A stretch of DNA of 64,000 bases, from NCBI RefSeq assembly GCF_000367345.1, contig NZ_BARE01000002.1:62001-126000 (forward strand), in the 5' to 3' direction. The notes under the pieces are model-generated. The model saw nothing but the letters and a program-made list of their open reading frames with translations, was not told where the DNA came from and searched no databases. This stretch comes from Sphingobium xenophagum NBRC 107872 (lineage in GTDB: Bacteria; Pseudomonadota; Alphaproteobacteria; Sphingomonadales; Sphingomonadaceae). A program made the position numbers and the translations under genes. Numbering within the stretch: position 1 is the stretch's first letter; the number at the start of each line of letters is the position of its first letter. This document shows positions 25,613-35,305 of the stretch, one piece after another.

Positions 25613-25631
25613 ATTGCGAATGAGTTGCAAA
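25613..25631 (+). promoter_or_regulatory. Candidate Fur box upstream of mdh
   Basis: ATTGCGAATGAGTTGCAAA has a perfect ATTGCGAAT left half (the complement of the ATTCGCAAT half-sites in the iron island) and a 6/9 right half. It lies about 100 bp before the mdh ATG, where it could tie the mdh-sucD-sucAB-lpd block to iron supply. Motif-based inference. Confidence 0.45.
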
Positions 25632-25659
25632 GATAATTTGCTCTTACGGCCTTTGTTAG

Positions 25660-26694
<1,035 letters not shown>

Positions 26695-26710
26695 CACTTC
26701 AGAGCTGCAC

Positions 26711-26749
26711 CATCCCGTTTCAGGTAAGTGCGCAGCCTGAAACGGGATG
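26711..26749 (+). other. Strong hairpin between mdh and sucD
   Basis: Perfect 14-bp arms CATCCCGTTTCAGG and CCTGAAACGGGATG with an 11-nt loop, not followed by T residues. It may be an mRNA processing or stabilising element that sets different mdh and suc transcript levels. Confidence 0.6.
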
Positions 26750-26792
26750 CATTCGACCAAGTGCCACGTCCACAGAATGTAAAGGGACACGC

Positions 26793-27677
26793 ATGTCCAT
26801 TCTGGTGAACAAGAACACCAAGGTCATCACCCAGGGGATGACCGGTGCCACCGGCACCTTCCACACCGAACAGGCGCTCGCCTATGGCACCCAGATGGTT
26901 GCCGGCGTCACGCCGGGCAAAGGCGGTTCGACCCATATCGGCCTGCCCATGTTCGACACGGTGCTGGAAGCCAAGACCAAGACCGGCGCGGATGCGTCGG
27001 TTGTGTACGTGCCGCCGCCATTTGCGGCCGATTCGATCCTGGAAGCGATCGACGCGGAAATTCCGCTGATCATCTGCATCACCGAAGGCATCCCCGTCCT
27101 CGACATGGTCCGCGTGAAGCGCGCACTGTCGGGCAGCAAGTCGCGCCTGATCGGCCCGAACTGCCCCGGCGTGCTGACCCCCAATGAATGCAAGATCGGC
27201 ATCATGCCCGGCAGCATTTTCAAGGCGGGCAGCGTCGGCGTCGTGTCGCGTTCGGGCACCTTGACCTATGAAGCGGTGTTCCAGACGTCGAACGCTGGCC
27301 TGGGCCAGACCACTGCTGTCGGCATTGGCGGCGATCCGGTCAACGGCACCAACTTCATCGACGTGCTGGAACTGTTCCTGGCCGACGACGCCACCGAATC
27401 GATCATCATGATCGGTGAAATCGGCGGTGACGCGGAAGAGCAGGCGGCGCAGTTCCTGATCGACGAAGCCAAGAAGGGCCGCAAGAAGCCGATGGCCGGC
27501 TTCATCGCCGGTCGCACGGCCCCTCCGGGCCGTCGCATGGGCCACGCTGGCGCGATCGTGTCGGGTGGCAAGGGCGACGCGGAAAGCAAGATCGCCGCGA
27601 TGGAAGCAGCGGGCATCAAGGTTGCGGCCAGCCCGTCCGAACTGGGCACGACCCTGCTGGAAGTGCTGAAGGGCTGA
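26793..27677 (+). CDS. sucD: Succinate-CoA ligase alpha subunit
   Basis: 294 residues. [17 protein letters not shown] and [15 protein letters not shown] regions bind CoA, and the phosphorylated His is in [15 protein letters not shown]. With SucC it converts succinyl-CoA to succinate while making ATP or GTP. SucC, normally encoded directly upstream, is absent: mdh is the upstream neighbour across 98 bp. A GGGACACGC leader precedes the ATG. Confidence 0.95.
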   Translation: MSILVNKNTKVITQGMTGATGTFHTEQALAYGTQMVAGVTPGKGGSTHIGLPMFDTVLEAKTKTGADASVVYVPPPFAADSILEAIDAEIPLIICITEGIPVLDMVRVKRALSGSKSRLIGPNCPGVLTPNECKIGIMPGSIFKAGSVGVVSRSGTLTYEAVFQTSNAGLGQTTAVGIGGDPVNGTNFIDVLELFLADDATESIIMIGEIGGDAEEQAAQFLIDEAKKGRKKPMAGFIAGRTAPPGRRMGHAGAIVSGGKGDAESKIAAMEAAGIKVAASPSELGTTLLEVLKG

Positions 27678-27759
27678 TCAGGCCTGTAAGGCGGTCGGGC
27701 TGCACCCCGGCCGTCCTTTGCCCGACCGCGACTGCACGCGGCACGGATGGGATATGATG

Positions 27760-30555
27760 ATGGGTTACGAAAACCAGGATTTTGAAGTCGAGCAAGGTCC
27801 AAGCTGGGCGCGACCCAACTGGCCGCTGGCGGATACCGACGACCTGACCGGGGCGATGGACCCGACCCAGATGCAGGTGGCCGTAAAGGCCGCCGCCAAG
27901 TCTGCGGGCAAGTCGGTGTCGGACGCCGACATAGCGCAGGCGGCAGAGGACGCCATTCGCGCGCAGATGTTGATCCGCACCTATCGCGTGCGCGGTCATC
28001 TCGCTGCCAATCTCGATCCGCTTGGGCTGACCCAGCGCGACTTGCCGGCCGATCTGACGCCGGAATATCATGGCCTGACCGATCCGGCCAAAAAGATATT
28101 CCTGGGCGGCACGCTGGGCCTGCAATTTGCGACCGTGACCGAAATCGTCGCGATCCTGCGTGCCAATTATTGCGGCAATGTCGGCCTGGAATATATGCAC
28201 ATCGCCGATGTGGAGGAACGCCGTTTCCTTCAGGAGCGGATGGAAGGCAAGGACAAGGAAATCATCTTCACGCCAGAGGGCAAGAAGGCGATCCTGGCCA
28301 AGGTCATCCAGGGCGAACAATATGAAAAGTTCCTGGGCCGCAAATATGTCGGCACCAAGCGCTTTGGTCTGGACGGCGGCGAATCGATGATCCCCGCGCT
28401 CGAAGCGGTCATCAAATATGGCGGCCAGTCGGGCATCCGTGAAATCGTCTATGGCATGGCCCATCGTGGCCGCCTGAACGTGCTGGCCAATGTGATGGCC
28501 AAGGGCTTTCGCGTCATCTTCCATGAATTTTCCGGCGGCACCGCGAACCCGGAAGATGTCGGTGGTTCGGGCGACGTCAAATATCATCTGGGCACATCGA
28601 CCGACCGCGAATTTGACGGGGTCAAGGTCCACATGTCGCTGGTCCCCAACCCCTCGCACCTTGAAACCGTCGATCCGGTGGTGCTCGGCAAGGTGCGTGC
28701 GCAGCAGACGTTCCGCGACGATCTGGCCAAGCATGAGCAGGTTTTGCCGGTGCTCATCCATGGCGACGCGGCCTTTGCGGGTCAGGGTATCGTCTGGGAA
28801 TGCCTCGGCTTTTCCGGGGTTGCGGGTTACAATACCGGCGGTTGCATCCATTTCATCGTCAACAACCAGGTCGGCTTCACCACCAGCCCGCAATTCTCGC
28901 GCGGCTCGCCCTATCCGTCCGACGTGGCGAAGGGTGTGCAGGCGCCGATCCTGCATGTGAATGGCGACGATCCCGAAGCGGTGACTTTCGCCTGCAAGCT
29001 GGCGGTCGAATATCGCCAGACCTTCCATCGCGACATCGTGATCGACATGTGGTGCTATCGCCGCTTCGGCCATAATGAAGGCGACGAGCCGTCATTCACC
29101 CAGCCGCTGATGTATGCGAAGATCCGCCAGCATCCGCCGGTCAGTGAAGTCTACGCCACCCGCCTGAAGGCGCAGGGCGTGGTCGACGATGATTATGTCA
29201 CCAAGACGACGGGCGACTTCGTCAACCATCTGGAAGACGAGTTTGAGGCGTCCAAAAGCTACAAGGCCAACAAGGCCGACTGGTTTGCGGGCCGCTGGTC
29301 GGGACTGCACAAGCCTGCCGATGCTGAAACCGCGCGCCAGAGCGTTGAATCGGCGATCAGCCCCAAGCTGTTCGACAGCCTGGGCAAGACGCTGACCACC
29401 GTGCCGCAGGGCCACACCGTCCACAAGACGCTTCAGCGCGTGTTGGATGCCAAGGCGGAGATGTTCAAGTCGGGCGCGAATTTCGACTGGGCGACCGGCG
29501 AGGCGCTGGCCTTTGGCTCGCTCCTGTCGGAAGGCTATGGCGTGCGACTGTCGGGGCAGGATTCCGGTCGTGGCACGTTCAGCCAGCGCCATTCGGTCTG
29601 GGTCGACCAGAATACGGAGAAGAAATATATCCCGCTGTCGACCGTGCCCCATGGCCGGTTCGAGGTGCTGGATAGCCCCTTGTCCGAATATGGCGTGCTG
29701 GGCTTTGAATATGGCTATGCGCTCGCCGACCCCAAGAGCCTGGTGCTGTGGGAAGCGCAGTTTGGCGACTTCGCCAATGGCGCGCAGATCATCTTCGACC
29801 AGTATATCGCATCGTCGGAAACCAAATGGCTGCGCTCCAACGGGCTCGTCTGCCTGTTGCCGCATGGCTATGAAGGGCAGGGGCCGGAACATAGTTCGGC
29901 GCGTCTGGAACGCTTCCTGCAACTGTGCGCGGAAGGCAATATCCAGGTCGCCAACATCACGACGCCGGCCAATTATTTCCATGTCCTGCGTCGCCAGATG
30001 TTGCGCCCGTTCCGCAAGCCGTTGATCATCATGACGCCCAAGTCGCTGCTGCGGCACAAGCTGGCGGTAAGTCAGGCGCAGGACTTCCAGGGCGATACGC
30101 ACTTCATGCGCATCCTGTCGGATACCAACCCGGCGCCGGACGCGGAAACGGAGCGTCTGGTTCTGTGTTCGGGCAAGGTCGCCTATGACCTGATTGAGGC
30201 GCGCGATGCGGCGGGTGACAAGAATACCCAGATCGTGCGTATCGAACAGCTCTATCCCTTCCCGACCGATGCGCTGGCCATCCGTATCAAGCGGATGACC
30301 AATCTGACGGAAGTGATCTGGTGCCAGGAAGAACCGCGCAACAATGGTGCATGGTTCCATGTGGAGCCTTATATCGAGGAAGCGCTGGCGAGTGCCGGCA
30401 AGGCGCCGATGCGCGCCCGCTATGCCGGTCGCAAGGCATCGGCGTCGCCCGCCACGGGCCTCGCCAAGCGCCATGTCGCCGAACAGGGCGCCCTCGTCGC
30501 CGATGCGCTGGGTCACAGCGTTCGTGAAGAAATCCGTCGCCAGAAGAAAGGCTGA
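27760..30555 (+). CDS. sucA: 2-oxoglutarate dehydrogenase E1 component
   Basis: About 931 residues; three ATGs in a row (27754, 27757, 27760) make the exact start uncertain, and a TTG at 27718 would add an unlikely leader. It begins [21 protein letters not shown]. Thiamine-diphosphate enzyme marks: [33 protein letters not shown], then [17 protein letters not shown], and a late transketolase-like domain with GFEYGYAL and [13 protein letters not shown]. It decarboxylates 2-oxoglutarate and loads succinyl onto SucB. It is 8 bp from sucB. Confidence 0.96.
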   Translation: MGYENQDFEVEQGPSWARPNWPLADTDDLTGAMDPTQMQVAVKAAAKSAGKSVSDADIAQAAEDAIRAQMLIRTYRVRGHLAANLDPLGLTQRDLPADLTPEYHGLTDPAKKIFLGGTLGLQFATVTEIVAILRANYCGNVGLEYMHIADVEERRFLQERMEGKDKEIIFTPEGKKAILAKVIQGEQYEKFLGRKYVGTKRFGLDGGESMIPALEAVIKYGGQSGIREIVYGMAHRGRLNVLANVMAKGFRVIFHEFSGGTANPEDVGGSGDVKYHLGTSTDREFDGVKVHMSLVPNPSHLETVDPVVLGKVRAQQTFRDDLAKHEQVLPVLIHGDAAFAGQGIVWECLGFSGVAGYNTGGCIHFIVNNQVGFTTSPQFSRGSPYPSDVAKGVQAPILHVNGDDPEAVTFACKLAVEYRQTFHRDIVIDMWCYRRFGHNEGDEPSFTQPLMYAKIRQHPPVSEVYATRLKAQGVVDDDYVTKTTGDFVNHLEDEFEASKSYKANKADWFAGRWSGLHKPADAETARQSVESAISPKLFDSLGKTLTTVPQGHTVHKTLQRVLDAKAEMFKSGANFDWATGEALAFGSLLSEGYGVRLSGQDSGRGTFSQRHSVWVDQNTEKKYIPLSTVPHGRFEVLDSPLSEYGVLGFEYGYALADPKSLVLWEAQFGDFANGAQIIFDQYIASSETKWLRSNGLVCLLPHGYEGQGPEHSSARLERFLQLCAEGNIQVANITTPANYFHVLRRQMLRPFRKPLIIMTPKSLLRHKLAVSQAQDFQGDTHFMRILSDTNPAPDAETERLVLCSGKVAYDLIEARDAAGDKNTQIVRIEQLYPFPTDALAIRIKRMTNLTEVIWCQEEPRNNGAWFHVEPYIEEALASAGKAPMRARYAGRKASASPATGLAKRHVAEQGALVADALGHSVREEIRRQKKG

Positions 30556-30563
30556 ACAAGCTC

Positions 30564-31814
30564 ATGGCCACCGAAGTCAAAGTCCCTACCCTGGGCGAAT
30601 CCGTTACCGAAGCAACCGTGGGCCAGTGGCTCAAAAAGCCCGGTGAAGCCGTCGCGCTCGACGAGCCTATCGTCAGCCTGGAAACCGACAAGGTGGCGGT
30701 CGACGTGCCCGCGCCGGTCGCAGGCACGCTGGGCGACATCGTCGCCAAGGAAGGCGATACGGTGAATGTCGGCGCACTGCTGGCGCTGATCAACGAAGGC
30801 GCAGCCGCAGCTGCCGCGCCTGCCGCTGCACCCGCCGCCAAGGCGGAGGCCGCCGCGCCTGCACCGGCCGCTTCGGCCCCTGCGCCTGCTGCATCGGACG
30901 ATGAGGAGGGCGGCAATCTGACCCTGTCGCCCGCCGTGCGCCGTCTGGTGCTGGAGCATGGGCTGGACCCCAGCAAGATCAAGGGCACCGGCAAGGATGG
31001 CCGCCTGACCAAGGACGATGTGACGGCGGCCGTAGCGGCTGGCACGGCGAAGGCGGCTGCCGCGACGGCGGCGGATTCGGCCCCTGCGGCAGCGGCACCG
31101 GCGTCCGGTCCCGGTCGCGCGCAGGAACGGGTCAAGATGACCCGCCTGCGCCAGACGGTCGCCAAGCGCCTGAAGGAAGCGCAGAATAATGCCGCGCTGC
31201 TGACCACCTTCAACGATGTCGACATGAGCGCGGTGATCGAGGCGCGGGCCAAATATAAGGACCTGTTCGAAAAGAAGCATGGCGTCCGTCTGGGCTTCAT
31301 GGGCTTCTTCACCAAGGCCGTCTGCATGGCGCTGAAGGACATTCCGGGCGTCAACGCCCAGATCGAGGGCGACGAGATCGTCTATAACGATTTCTGCGAC
31401 ATTTCGGTCGCGGTGTCGGCGCCGACCGGTCTGGTCGTTCCGGTCATCCGCAACGCGGAAAGCATGAGCGTGGCCACGATCGAAAAGACGATTGGCGACT
31501 TTGGCCGCAAGGCGAAGGAAGGCAAGCTGACCATGGAAGATATGAAGGGCGGCACCTTCACCATCTCCAATGGCGGCGTGTTCGGCAGCCTGATGTCCAC
31601 CCCGATCATCAACCCGCCCCAGTCGGCAGTGCTTGGCCTCCACCGCATCGAGGATCGTCCAGTGGTGCGCGATGGTCAGGTCGTGGTGCGTCCGATGATG
31701 TATCTGGCGCTGTCTTATGACCATCGTCTGATCGACGGTCGCGAGGCGGTGACCTTCCTGGTCGCGGTGAAGAATGCGATCGAAGATCCGACCCGTCTGC
31801 TGATCGACCTGTAA
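30564..31814 (+). CDS. sucB: 2-oxoglutarate dehydrogenase E2 component (dihydrolipoyl succinyltransferase)
   Basis: 416 residues. One lipoyl domain with the modified Lys43 in [10 protein letters not shown], an alanine/proline-rich linker (about residues 78-110), a peripheral-subunit binding domain ([27 protein letters not shown]), a second flexible linker, then the catalytic domain with the active His387/Asp391 in SYDHRLIDG. It forms the core of the complex. A mobile-looking GIY-YIG unit now separates it from lpd. Confidence 0.96.
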   Translation: MATEVKVPTLGESVTEATVGQWLKKPGEAVALDEPIVSLETDKVAVDVPAPVAGTLGDIVAKEGDTVNVGALLALINEGAAAAAAPAAAPAAKAEAAAPAPAASAPAPAASDDEEGGNLTLSPAVRRLVLEHGLDPSKIKGTGKDGRLTKDDVTAAVAAGTAKAAAATAADSAPAAAAPASGPGRAQERVKMTRLRQTVAKRLKEAQNNAALLTTFNDVDMSAVIEARAKYKDLFEKKHGVRLGFMGFFTKAVCMALKDIPGVNAQIEGDEIVYNDFCDISVAVSAPTGLVVPVIRNAESMSVATIEKTIGDFGRKAKEGKLTMEDMKGGTFTISNGGVFGSLMSTPIINPPQSAVLGLHRIEDRPVVRDGQVVVRPMMYLALSYDHRLIDGREAVTFLVAVKNAIEDPTRLLIDL

Positions 31815-31828
31815 GGCTTATTTCCCAC

Positions 31829-32189
31829 GTGCTCCTGCGAACGCAGGAGCCCAGGGCGGAGAAATGTAACGAAAGCGGGATATGTCTATCTGATGGCCAG
31901 CCGACGCAATGGCACCCTCTATCTGGGTGTTACAAGCGATCTGGCTGGCCGGGCATATCAGCATCAAAACGCTTTGGTTGAAGGCTTTACGAAGCGACAT
32001 GGCTGCACCATGTTGGTGTGGTTTGAGTCATATGATGATTTGCAGGAAGCGAGGCTTCGCGAACTGCAGATGAAGAAATGGAAGCGCGCCTGGAAGATCG
32101 AGTTGATCGAACGGGAAAATCCGCAGTGGCGGGATTTGTTCGAGACGCTGTTCTGACGACGCCCTGGGTTCCTGCGTTCGCAGGAACAC
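31829..32189. mobile_element. Hairpin-ended element carrying a GIY-YIG gene, inserted between sucB and lpd
   Basis: The 361-bp segment is bounded by 29-bp inverted repeats at 31829-31857 and 32161-32189 that differ at only two positions. Each repeat contains its own hairpin (TCCTGCG/CGCAGGA). The outer 26 bp are the same family as the ends of the 66-bp units at 19360 and 36679. The interior is filled by one GIY-YIG gene whose stop is four bases from the right repeat. The element ends 17 bp before the lpd start, leaving the lpd ribosome site intact. No clear target duplication is visible. That it moves is inferred. Confidence 0.7.
31893..32156 (+). CDS. GIY-YIG nuclease family protein (COG2827-like), start possibly damaged
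   Basis: 87 residues from ATG 31893. The family tyrosine pair should read G-x-Y ... Y-x-G: here YLGVTSDLAGRAYQHQ supplies the second half and the catalytic Arg helix, and EARLRELQMKKWKRAWKIELIERENPQWRDL the conserved C-terminal part. The first strand, GYVYLMASRRNG, begins upstream of ATG 31893 in the same frame (31878) but has no standard start: the only upstream ATG (31864) is out of frame and runs into TAA. Thus translation from 31893 would lose the GIY tyrosine; either a non-standard start is used or the gene is beginning to decay. It is enclosed by inverted repeats. Confidence 0.7.
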   Translation: MASRRNGTLYLGVTSDLAGRAYQHQNALVEGFTKRHGCTMLVWFESYDDLQEARLRELQMKKWKRAWKIELIERENPQWRDLFETLF

Positions 32190-32206
32190 TATGAGGAAGA
32201 AGAACG

Positions 32207-33607
32207 ATGGCCGAGTATGATTATGACGTTCTGGTGATCGGTGCTGGCCCCGGCGGCTATGTGGCCGCGATCCGGGCGGCGCAGCTGGGCCTGAAGGTCG
32301 CGTGCGCGGAAAGCCGTGAGACGCTGGGCGGCACCTGCCTTAACGTGGGCTGCATCCCGTCCAAGGCATTGCTTCATGCGTCGGAACTCTATGACGAAGC
32401 GGCCAACGGCACGCTCGCCAAGCTGGGCGTCAAGATCGACAAGATGAGCCTCGACCTGTCGACCATGCAGGGGCAGCGGGTCGACGCGGTCAAGGGTCTG
32501 ACCGGCGGCATCGAATTTCTGTTCAAGAAGAACAAGGTGACCTGGCTCAAGGGGCTGGCGAGCTTCACCGGCGCAAACACGGTTGCAGTCGGCGGCGAAA
32601 CGGTGACGGCGAAGAATATCGTCATCGCCACCGGATCGTCCGTCATGCCGCTTCCGGGTGTCGAGGTGGACAATGCCGGCGGCCAGATCGTCGATTCGAC
32701 CGGTGCGCTGGAACTGGACAAGGTGCCGGGGCATCTGGTCGTTGTCGGCGGCGGCGTCATCGGCCTGGAACTGGGCAGCGTGTGGCGTCGGCTGGGGTCC
32801 AAGGTCACGGTCGTGGAATATCTCGACCAGATCCTGCCCGGCATGGATGGCGAAATCCGCAAGGAAGCCAACAAGATCTTCAAGAAGCAGGGCTTTGAAT
32901 ATCGGCTCGGCACCAAGGTGACCGGCGCGAAGGCGGGCAAGAAGGGCGTGACCCTGACCGTCGAGCCTGCTGCGGGCGGCGCGGCCGAAACGATCGAGGC
33001 GGACGTGGTTCTGGTGTCGATCGGCCGTCGCCCCAATACGGATGGATTGGGCCTCGACAAGATCGGGCTGGAACTCAACAAGCGCGGCCAGATCGAAACC
33101 GATCATGAATTCGCCACCAAGGTGCCCGGCGTCTGGGCGATCGGCGACGTGATCCCCGGCCCGATGCTGGCCCACAAGGCCGAGGATGAGGGCATTGCCG
33201 TTGCCGAGAATATCGCGGGCCTGACCGGCATTGTGAACCATGACCTGATCCCCGGTGTCGTGTACACCAAGCCTGAAATTGCAGGCGTCGGCTTGACCGA
33301 GGAACAGGCCAAGGAAAAGGGACCGATCAAGGTCGGCAAATTCCCGATGATGGCCAACAGCCGCGCCAAGACCAATCATGAGCCGGACGGCTTCGTAAAG
33401 GTCATTGCCGACGCTGAGACCGACAAGGTGCTGGGCGTGTGGATCATCGCAGTACCGGCAGGCACCATGATCGCGCAGGTCGTGCAGGCGATGGAATTTG
33501 GCGCATCGAGCGAGGATATCGCCTATACCTGCCACGCCCATCCGACGCATAGCGAGGCGATCAAGGAAGCGGCGATGGCGGTGACCGGCAAGCCGATCCA
33601 TATGTGA
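32207..33607 (+). CDS. lpd: Dihydrolipoyl dehydrogenase (E3)
   Basis: 466 residues. FAD loop VLVIGAGPGGYVAAIRAAQ, redox-active Cys44/Cys49 in GGTCLNVGCIPSK, NAD loop VVVGGGVIGLELGS, and the catalytic His445/Glu450 pair in HAHPTHSEA. It reoxidises lipoamide of SucB and possibly of other 2-oxoacid dehydrogenases. Ribosome site AGGAAGAAGAACG directly follows the inserted element. Confidence 0.96.
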   Translation: MAEYDYDVLVIGAGPGGYVAAIRAAQLGLKVACAESRETLGGTCLNVGCIPSKALLHASELYDEAANGTLAKLGVKIDKMSLDLSTMQGQRVDAVKGLTGGIEFLFKKNKVTWLKGLASFTGANTVAVGGETVTAKNIVIATGSSVMPLPGVEVDNAGGQIVDSTGALELDKVPGHLVVVGGGVIGLELGSVWRRLGSKVTVVEYLDQILPGMDGEIRKEANKIFKKQGFEYRLGTKVTGAKAGKKGVTLTVEPAAGGAAETIEADVVLVSIGRRPNTDGLGLDKIGLELNKRGQIETDHEFATKVPGVWAIGDVIPGPMLAHKAEDEGIAVAENIAGLTGIVNHDLIPGVVYTKPEIAGVGLTEEQAKEKGPIKVGKFPMMANSRAKTNHEPDGFVKVIADAETDKVLGVWIIAVPAGTMIAQVVQAMEFGASSEDIAYTCHAHPTHSEAIKEAAMAVTGKPIHM

Positions 33608-33637
33608 TTGCTGCCGTCAGTCGGCAAAAAGGAAGAG

Positions 33638-33663
33638 GGCCTTCGCATTGCGGAGGCCTTTTT
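33638..33663 (+). terminator. Terminator after lpd
   Basis: GGCCTTCG pairs with CGGAGGCC (one G-T pair), followed by five T residues, about 30 nt after the lpd stop. Confidence 0.75.
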
Positions 33664-33698
33664 CACGACCGGGATGGAAGCAGATCCTGATAAAACCT

Positions 33699-33764
33699 CC
33701 ATTCATTTCGAGCGAAGTCGAGAAACGTAGCACCACGGTTTCTCGACTTCGCTCGAAACGAACG
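33699..33764. repeat. 66-bp palindromic unit, family 2 (copy 2)
   Basis: Arms sharing TTTCGAGCGAAGTCGAGAAA flank a short centre; same length and outer sequence as the copy at 17929-17994. It lies between the convergent lpd and enoyl-CoA hydratase genes. Confidence 0.85.
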
Positions 33765-33787
33765 GGTCAAGGTGAAGTCATCCGACT

Positions 33788-34549
33788 CTAAAAATCAGGT
33801 CGCTTCTTCGCCTGAAACGCAGCCACGCCCTCGGCAAAATCGGGCAGGGTGAAGGCGTCGCGGAACATCGCCAGCGTCACCTCGTCATCATCGGACTGAC
33901 CGTCCAATATGCGACGGATAATCGCCTTGGACGCGCGCACGCTGTGCTGCGCATTGGCGGCGATGGTGCGGGCCAAAGCCGTCGCGGCGGCGAAGGGATC
34001 GTCGGCGATCTCGTCGATCATGCCGATGGCGAGGGCATCGTTCGCGCCGTGCAGCGCGCCGGCGAAAAGGATGCGTCTGGCACGCGCCGGACCCACCAGA
34101 TCGACCAGCAATTTGGTGTCGAACAGCGAATAGACGATGCCGAGTTTCGCAGGCGTGATGCCCAGCCGAGCGGTGGGGGAGGCGATGCGCAAGTCGCAGG
34201 CGATGGCGAGGCCGCAACCGCCGCCGACACAATCGCCATCAATGGCCGCGATCACCGGCTTTGGCGCATGGGCGAGCGCATATTGGCTGGCGCGGATCGC
34301 GGCCTGATTGGCTATGCGCCAGGCTTCGTCGCTGCTGTGCCGGGCAAATTCGCCGATGTCCGCCCCGGCGCAGAAGATGCCGGGCGTGGCGGAGCTGAGG
34401 ATCAGGACGCGGACGGCGTCGTCGGCCATCGCCTGCGCCACCAGCACGGGCAGTTCTTCCCACATCGCCTGTGTCATGGCGTTGCGACGCGCCGGACGGT
34501 CGATCAGCAGGCGGGCGATGGCCCCGTCCCGCTCCAGCCGCAAGCTCAT
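33788..34549 (-). CDS. Enoyl-CoA hydratase/isomerase family protein
   Basis: 253 residues. Crotonase fold with FCAGADIGEFARH (oxyanion hole) and DGDCVGGGCGLAIACDLRIAS; the second acidic residue position falls in AKLGIVYSLFDTKLL rather than the usual E-x-x-L-G-I-x-P. A true hydratase role is therefore less sure and a different crotonase activity is possible. Its start overlaps the stop of gph (ATGA). Confidence 0.85.
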   Translation of the reverse strand: MSLRLERDGAIARLLIDRPARRNAMTQAMWEELPVLVAQAMADDAVRVLILSSATPGIFCAGADIGEFARHSSDEAWRIANQAAIRASQYALAHAPKPVIAAIDGDCVGGGCGLAIACDLRIASPTARLGITPAKLGIVYSLFDTKLLVDLVGPARARRILFAGALHGANDALAIGMIDEIADDPFAAATALARTIAANAQHSVRASKAIIRRILDGQSDDDEVTLAMFRDAFTLPDFAEGVAAFQAKKRPDF

Positions 34550-35214
34550 GTGGGCCAGCTTTGCAGGAGCGGGACGAGATCGTCGAAATGGTCGATGACG
34601 GCGTCGGCCTCCAGATTCTCGACCGGGCCGTCGAGGAAACCGAAGCTGACCGCGACGCTGGGGATGCCCGCATTGCGCGCGCCCGCTATGTCGTTGATCG
34701 TGTCGCCGATGAAGATTGTCCGGCCGCCGCCCGCGCGCTCGATCATGGCGCGGATGGGGGCGGGATCGGGCTTGGCGACGCCCACCGTGTCGCCGCCCAC
34801 GATGCTGGCGAAACGGGGCGTCAGGCCAAGCTGATCGATCAACGGGATGGTGAAGCGCTCTGCCTTGTTGGTGCAGATGGCCAGCTTGACGCCTGCCGCG
34901 GCCAGCGCGTCCATCGCGGCGATCAGGCCGGGATAGGGGATGGAACGGGCGCTGAGATTATCCTGATAATAGTCGAGCAGGACGGGCAGCAGCCGCGCGA
35001 GCGTCGCGTCATCATAGCCGCCCGACGCATCCAGCGCGCGTTCGAGCATGACCTTCGCGCCCTTGCCGACAAAGGGGCGGATGGCCTCCACCGGGAAAGG
35101 CGGCCGATCGATCGTCGCGATGGCGTGGTTGACGGCGGCGGCAAGGTCGCCGCTCGTGTCGATCAACGTGCCGTCCAGGTCGAAACCAACAATATCGAAA
35201 TTTATGTTTGCCAT
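34546..35214 (-). CDS. gph: Phosphoglycolate phosphatase, HAD family
   Basis: 222 residues from ATG 35214. HAD motifs: nucleophile in DIVGFDLDGTLIDTS, ICTNKAE (motif II), and GDTVGVAKPDPAPIR with FIGDTINDIAGARNAG (motifs III-IV). It removes phosphate from 2-phosphoglycolate formed during DNA repair or oxygenation reactions; other small phosphates are possible. Divergent from glmU. Confidence 0.88.
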   Translation of the reverse strand: MANINFDIVGFDLDGTLIDTSGDLAAAVNHAIATIDRPPFPVEAIRPFVGKGAKVMLERALDASGGYDDATLARLLPVLLDYYQDNLSARSIPYPGLIAAMDALAAAGVKLAICTNKAERFTIPLIDQLGLTPRFASIVGGDTVGVAKPDPAPIRAMIERAGGGRTIFIGDTINDIAGARNAGIPSVAVSFGFLDGPVENLEADAVIDHFDDLVPLLQSWPT

Positions 35215-35305
35215 GGCCGCGCCATGCCGCGAGCGCGGTGGCAAAGGCAAGCCAAACATGGCAGAGCCGAAGGCCACAGACCCATTTTCGAGGTACACAG
35301 ATATC

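Noticed and set aside
27616..30516. Two long minus-strand frames opposite sucA
   Set aside because: Both are codon-structure shadows of sucA.
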